DNA of 64,000 nt, taken from NCBI RefSeq assembly GCF_963675165.1, contig NC_087378.1, positions 6,708,573 to 6,772,572 of the forward strand, in the 5' to 3' direction. The notes beneath the pieces are model-generated. The model was not told where the DNA came from. It made no database searches and saw only the letters and a program-made list of their open reading frames with translations. Made by a program: the position numbers and the translations under genes. This stretch comes from Halichondria panicea. Lineage: Eukaryota > Porifera > Demospongiae > Suberitida > Halichondriidae. Every line of letters begins with the position of its first letter. The first letter of the stretch is position 1. Positions 59,150 to 64,000 of the stretch are shown here, one piece after another.

Positions 59150-59821
59150 CCCTGCAAACAGAGCAGTGAAAAACTTAAGTTTACATTTGCAGTTTTGCAA
59201 AACATATTGAATATGTATGCAAACAGGTACTGTAGCAGCAGCTTTATCTAAAAGCAAGCAGCAAGCATAGCCTGAGCTATTTAGCTATTTAGCTATTTAG
59301 CATGAGCTTATTTAGGAAGCATAGCAAGGAACTAGAGGAACAGTGTTCATATTTTACCACTAGTTTGGATTATCATTGTCTAGCAGCTAGTCAACCATGC
59401 AGAGATGCAAAAGCATACTAATGCTATTAGTATAAAATCCATGCAATGCAGTCTCACCTTGATTATTTTCCTTTCTGATTTCTGCAAGTAGTCTTCAATG
59501 CAATAATTCAGGGACTGGCGGGCTGCAGCGAAAGCTTCTTTATACCCACTCCACAAAAGGCTGGAGCCTCACTCTCCTGCAGCGAAAAAGAAAGACCGGA
59601 AGCGGTTTTTCGCAACTTATAATAACCACTGGGGGTTGTGTAACTCAATCCTGAAAATATCGGGATCCATTGAAATTCTCCCTCGCCAATTGTTTGGATG
59701 AAGATGCCAAATCCAAGGTGTGGCTGGAATTTGGGGGCGGGGCTTGTAATAACAATCTAGCTGCACCTCAGCTTAGTGCTCCTGCTAAAACTAGCGTAGT
59801 AAACACACATTCTACAAGACA
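59150..59821. promoter_or_regulatory. Divergent promoter region of MYC and the protein 4.1 gene
   Basis: A 672 bp interval. For MYC (minus strand) there is a TATAAAG box at 59538-59544, about 80 bp upstream of the 5'UTR donor at 59458. E2F-like tttttcgc/gcgaaaaa sequences lie at 59580-59620. An acceptor (tgcag) directly precedes the MYC start codon. No TATA box is clear for the plus-strand gene. Confidence 0.5.
59538..59544 (-). promoter_or_regulatory. TATA box of MYC
   Basis: TATAAAG on the minus strand (gtgggTATAAAGaagc). The implied start site is near 59510, which gives a ~50 nt first exon ending at the splice donor at 59458. Confidence 0.55.
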
Positions 59822-62800
59822 ATGTCTACAGAAGAAGATAAGAAATTGGAACTTGCTGAGGCCGCCCCCACGGAACAGCCAAGGGAAGACCCTCAACTTG
59901 ATGCTCCCGAGGACTTGCAACCTAAGCCTAAGGCTGAGGCCGATGCAGGCCCTGGAGACAAACAAACTGTAGAGGAGCCTACTGAACCAGAGATACAACA
60001 ATTACCGAAAGATCTAGAAGAAGCAACGGCAGAAAGCACTGGGAAACGTTCACCCACTCCAGAAGCTGCAAAGCCCAAGAGCTCAGGAAAGGGATCATTG
60101 GAGGCTCATGTTGACTTACTGGATGGGGAGGTCCTGCAACTACAGGATCTTGAGGTGTGTAGACACACAATTACTATTATAGCTAGCACCTATAGAAGCT
60201 TGAAAAATTTGCTAATTCTTGGGAAATAGGTGCAAGAATGCACCACACAGAGGTAGCTTATCAGTTTGTAGGCTAGCTTTAGTGAGAGAGGTGTGTCAGC
60301 TACAGTATTGTTGTTATAAGACATTGTTATACAGCGCAAGGTGAAGGGGACACATGTGATTGATCAGGCCCACATCAAGCAAGACACTGAAGAAAGGGAC
60401 TTCTTCTCTGTGTTCTATTACGATGAATACAGTGTTTCCAAGGACAACCAGGAGATCCATCTCCAGCAAAAGGTATGTGTTAACACAGTAGTGTTGTCAT
60501 GACCAGCGTGGGCTTCTTTCTTGCTAATCTCTCATTACGTTCTCGTAACTACATTATGCCTTGAGGCGTAGCCACAGGAGACATACGATAAAGCTGACTG
60601 TGTGTGCTGTAACTCGATGGTTGCAATGCAAGTATAAATGTAAACTTGTAGGCTTATTTATATTCAACACTTCTGCAAGTTGCTTTATTCATTCCTAGGG
60701 ACATTCTAGCAACAATTGGCTCATAGGAAGTTAGCTATAATATACCTATCAACATTTACATTTACCCGGTTTTCATGGTGTCAATTCTTTGTCTCACAGA
60801 TCTTTCTCGATCAATTGAAGCCCCTGAAACCACAGCTACATCCTCCAGGTGAGAGCTACTGTAGCAACCACATTATTTGTTGTTTGAGTATGCTTTCCCC
60901 AGGTTAACATGCTCTGCAGTATAACTCACACTGTCTTTGCTTGTCTGTACAGAGAAACAAGAGTTACCCATCATGCTGACCTATGGAGTCAAGTATTATG
61001 TGCCTGATCCTGCCAAACTGAGGGAGGACTACTCAAGGTATGTGTGTGTGCGTGTGTGTGTTTGTGAAGTGTGCAATCTCTCAGACCCACTAGATGTGGA
61101 ATCTGTAGCTACTGTAATCTGATATTACTCTCATTCGTAGAAGAACATATCTATGCATATCTATGTAGCTCATAATGAGCAATCTGATATAGTTGGTGAT
61201 CTGTATTCCTGGGATTGGCTCCAGTTGCTATGCATAACTACCACCTTCAGTTTACTATGTCACACCTGAATGAATTCCTTTAACTGTGGCATTTTGAAGG
61301 TTTGAAGCAATGGCCTTGTCTATAGTGTACTCAAATATTTGTAGCTGAGAGCCGAGAGCCTGCCTTAAATAGGCACTCAGCTGTCTACTTGGCATGCCTT
61401 CTAGCTATAGAACTTAATGCTGTACTATCCATAAATGCTGTATTGAGTTTACTGTGAAGGGATTTTGAATCTTGAGCTCTGTTCTCATTGTGTGTTTGTA
61501 TGTAGGTACCTCTACTGCGTGCAGCTGTGCGATGACATCCGTCGGAACAGAGTGAGAGTCGATCGAGAGACGGCCATTAGACTAACAGCCCTCATGCTAC
61601 AAGGTACAGGCTGTCTGGTCGGTCATGATGAGCTTTGATTGATACTTTATGACTGTGCATGTGAGAATGGAGAGTGTGTATTGAATGCCACAATAGCTCC
61701 CGTATCACATATCATATCAACTGTGTGCGTGGAGTATTGTTTCAATTCCTGCATTTCCTTGTGGTCACGTTCCATTGCTCATGCACGCAGGCACTCTGGA
61801 CGATTATGACCCAGAACTCCACAAAGATGGCTACACCAAGAAGTTCCCCAACTTTGAGCTTCTCCCTGTCAGCCTCCAGGTGAGCATACACTAGATGTGG
61901 TGGTCACACTGTGTCACTTTGAGAAGTATTATCAGTGTTAATTCTTATTGCACAAAAGATAAATATCAACACCTCATTCAATTGATATAGGAGTTAATGC
62001 ACTAGAATTTGGTATCTGGTTAGTATATTTTGTTTGTTCTGATACTCCTCTCACCCCCCCCCCCCCAGCCGGACAACTATGAGGATCAGGTGATTGAGGT
62101 TCACAAGGCAAAAACTGGCTACACTCCTGCACAGGCAGAGTCCGAGTTCCTAGCCCTCGCCAAAGACCTCCCTCGATACGGTCAACACCTCTTCCTGGCA
62201 ACGGTACGTATGCACTGTATGTTCATGATTCATTGAATGTACATGTACAACAGTGTATGTTATGTTGATGCTTGGTTGGCAGTTATAATGACAACGAATG
62301 GGTTAGCCACTCAAGATGGTATAATACTACTTACCTAACGAAATTTGCTCGCATTGTACTTGCTTGGCTTTCTACACAATAATCAGTGATAGCAATGTTC
62401 TGCTCAATGTTAGACTAATAATACACCCGCCCCCTCCCCAGGATGCTGATGGAAACCCTGTGATGATTGGAAACAGCTGCAAGGGAGTCTCCATCTACCA
62501 CGACTACAACAATGACGCTGAGAGCCAGCTCATTCTGTGGAGGGACATTGTCAAGATCTCTTACAAGAAGCATAAGTTCAGGGTCAAGTACCACCCTCCG
62601 GAGGTGAGTGTGTGTGAGGCTCTATATATGCGACGGAGAGTGCAATGATTATGTTTGCCTATAGATGTGTTTGTTTGTGTCTGAAATTCTTTGGATGTCT
62701 ACAAGTTTAGTTTTGGCAACATGACTCATTCATCTCTCAATTCCCCTGCACACAGAATGCCAATGATGAAGGCAAGCGTCCTGTTCACTACATAAAGTTT

Positions 62801-64000
62801 CGCACTGCAGAGCCCCCTCAGGCTAAGAGGATATGGAAGAACGCAGTCGAGCAGCACGCTTTCTTCAGACTCACCGCTCCCGACCCTCCCTCCTTCATAG
62901 AGAGACTGGCACGTCGAACAAGTTTCCGGTTCAGTGGCAATACCCTCAGGCAATCAATGAGACTACCTCCAAAGAGAGATCATTTCGACTTCAACCGGCG
63001 CACCCTGTCCATGCGAGCTAAGCCCAGGAGGAACTTTGAGATTGCTCAATCGCAGAGTGTGCCCGAGGCTACATGGGTTATCTTGGATCGACCTCCAGCC
63101 GGCGATGCCATAGATCTCGAGAAATTCGAACGCCAGAAAGTGGTTGTTGACTTCCGTCTTGCAGAGAGTGCCGATGACCAAGCCCAGCGCTATGTGCTAC
63201 GCAAGGGCGAACATGGGAGCTACCAGATGTTGGACATCATAGACTTTGCAGATGAGAAGGAGAAAGATTTCCACTTGAGTGAGGTGGACGAGGAGTCGAA
63301 GGCTGCCATGGTGTCTGTCATTCTGAACGTAGAGGCTCCTAGCAATGCAGCCGTCAGCCATGCCCACCACGACTACCATGACCAACCAGTGTTTGATAGC
63401 AAAAGGATGCCAGTTGTCAGGCTGGGGTGAGTGACTACGTTCAATGTATGTACATGGAAATTCGATCATATCCATTGTTGCATGAAATACATAGTGTTTT
63501 GTACACGTATGTGATAGTCACTGTGTGTTGTTTGTTTGTATGCAGAGGTGCAACTCGTGTAGAGACAGCCTCAGTGGTAGAGTCAGAGGGAAGGCCAGTC
63601 ACCTCCGGCAGACACAGCCAGCAGTACCCCCTCGAGGTAAGAGTGAGCCTTACATGTACGTATATGAAGTATCAACCCTTTACTCTCTATTATGAGCGTA
63701 ACTGTGCCTGTTCCGTCTCTCTACATGCAGGTAGTTGCTGATGCTGATCGGTCTGTGAGCAAGAGCACGTATGATTGGCTGGCACCACGGGAACCGACAG
63801 GCGAGGAGATAGAGCCTGTGAAACCAGCCGTTGATGGCTCGGTGGAAGCCCAACAAGTTGACAAATTCCTGGACATGGAGGCACATGTCATGAAGCAGGT
63901 GATGGACGATCAGGTTGAGGCCACACCCACTGGGGATGAAACCACACCCATTGAGATAATAGAGTCACCCCCTGTTGTGGAAGTTGAGGTAGTCAATGAG
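59822..64000 (+). CDS. Protein 4.1 family FERM-domain protein, 3' end outside the window (11 exons seen)
   Basis: Links membrane proteins to the spectrin-actin cortex. Exons: 59822-60154, 60335-60472, 60800-60848, 60953-61037, 61506-61603, 61791-61879, 62069-62203, 62442-62603, 62756-63426, 63546-63636, 63731 to beyond 64000; frame open throughout. Exon 1 is an acidic, Pro-rich leader. The FERM domain runs from exon 1/2 to exon 9: F1 lobe in exons 1-3, F2 with YLYCVQLCDDIRRNRV, TLDDYDPELHKDGY and TPAQAESEFLALAKDLPRYG, F3 with GVSIYHDYNN, LILWRDIVKISYKKHKF and WKNAVEQHAFFRL. An FA-like region follows (RRTSFRFSGNTLRQSMR). Later sequence is acidic and unlike known 4.1 tails so far. Spectrin-actin-binding and CTD domains would lie past the window. 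EPB41 versus EPB41L paralogue is undecided. Confidence 0.9.
60556..60690. mobile_element. Family E fragment in protein 4.1 gene intron 2
   Basis: The left end ATGCCTTGAGGCGTAGCCAC and cgataaagctgactgtgtgtg match the 50588 copy closely. The rest of the element is lost or diverged; only the first ~130 bp are clear. Confidence 0.5.

Overview
The window is animal nuclear DNA, most likely from a sponge (demosponge). The reasons are metazoan-only genes (MYC with both Myc boxes, an MDC1-type FHA/BRCT protein, a HURP/DLGAP5 protein, a protein 4.1 FERM gene), short introns (often 50-150 nt), genes packed 30-350 bp apart in alternating head-to-head and tail-to-tail pairs, and many small inverted-repeat elements in introns. 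The species assignment is inference; the gene calls come from reading exon by exon with splice sites and intact reading frames.

Layout, left to right: an XK-related membrane protein (320-1951 +); BPNT2/IMPAD1 (2126-3325 -); HURP/DLGAP5 (3614-8973 +); RCC1 (9248-11539 -); RPA2 (11852-13617 +); a C8orf76 homologue (13825-15462 -); MDC1-like (15655-21916 +); threonine dehydrogenase TDH (22202-25048 -); two tandem sideroflexins (25335-27175 - and 27347-29460 -); PPT1 (29810-33366 +); a second XK-related protein with a very long tail (34517-39104 +); UBE2W (39233-40538 -); a decayed non-LTR retrotransposon with a PHD finger and a 2A-like motif (40626-44530 -); an apparently intact terminal-inverted-repeat element with two convergent genes (44799-48382); FKBP12 (48491-49255 +); POLR3F (49699-54906 +); a stretch without a recognised gene (54907-57694); MYC (57695-59149 -); and the 5' part of a protein 4.1 gene (59822 to the end, +).

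Themes. Four genome-maintenance or mitosis genes (HURP, RCC1, RPA2, MDC1-like) lie within about 18 kb, and RCC1 makes the RanGTP that in vertebrates frees HURP from importin. Several pairs share short divergent promoters; the BPNT2/HURP one has a CRE, a CCAAT box and three CHR-like motifs. FKBP12 has a clear AT-AC minor-spliceosome intron and the last MDC1 intron also looks U12-type. The element at 44.8-48.4 kb is the best candidate for something little described: matching termini with a TATA box and an ATGGCG upstream ORF drive a 14-exon DDE-transposase-like gene and a 4-exon Cys-rich partner gene that converge with 30 bp between their stops. Introns carry at least five families of MITE-like elements, several starting with the same TACCGTA terminus.
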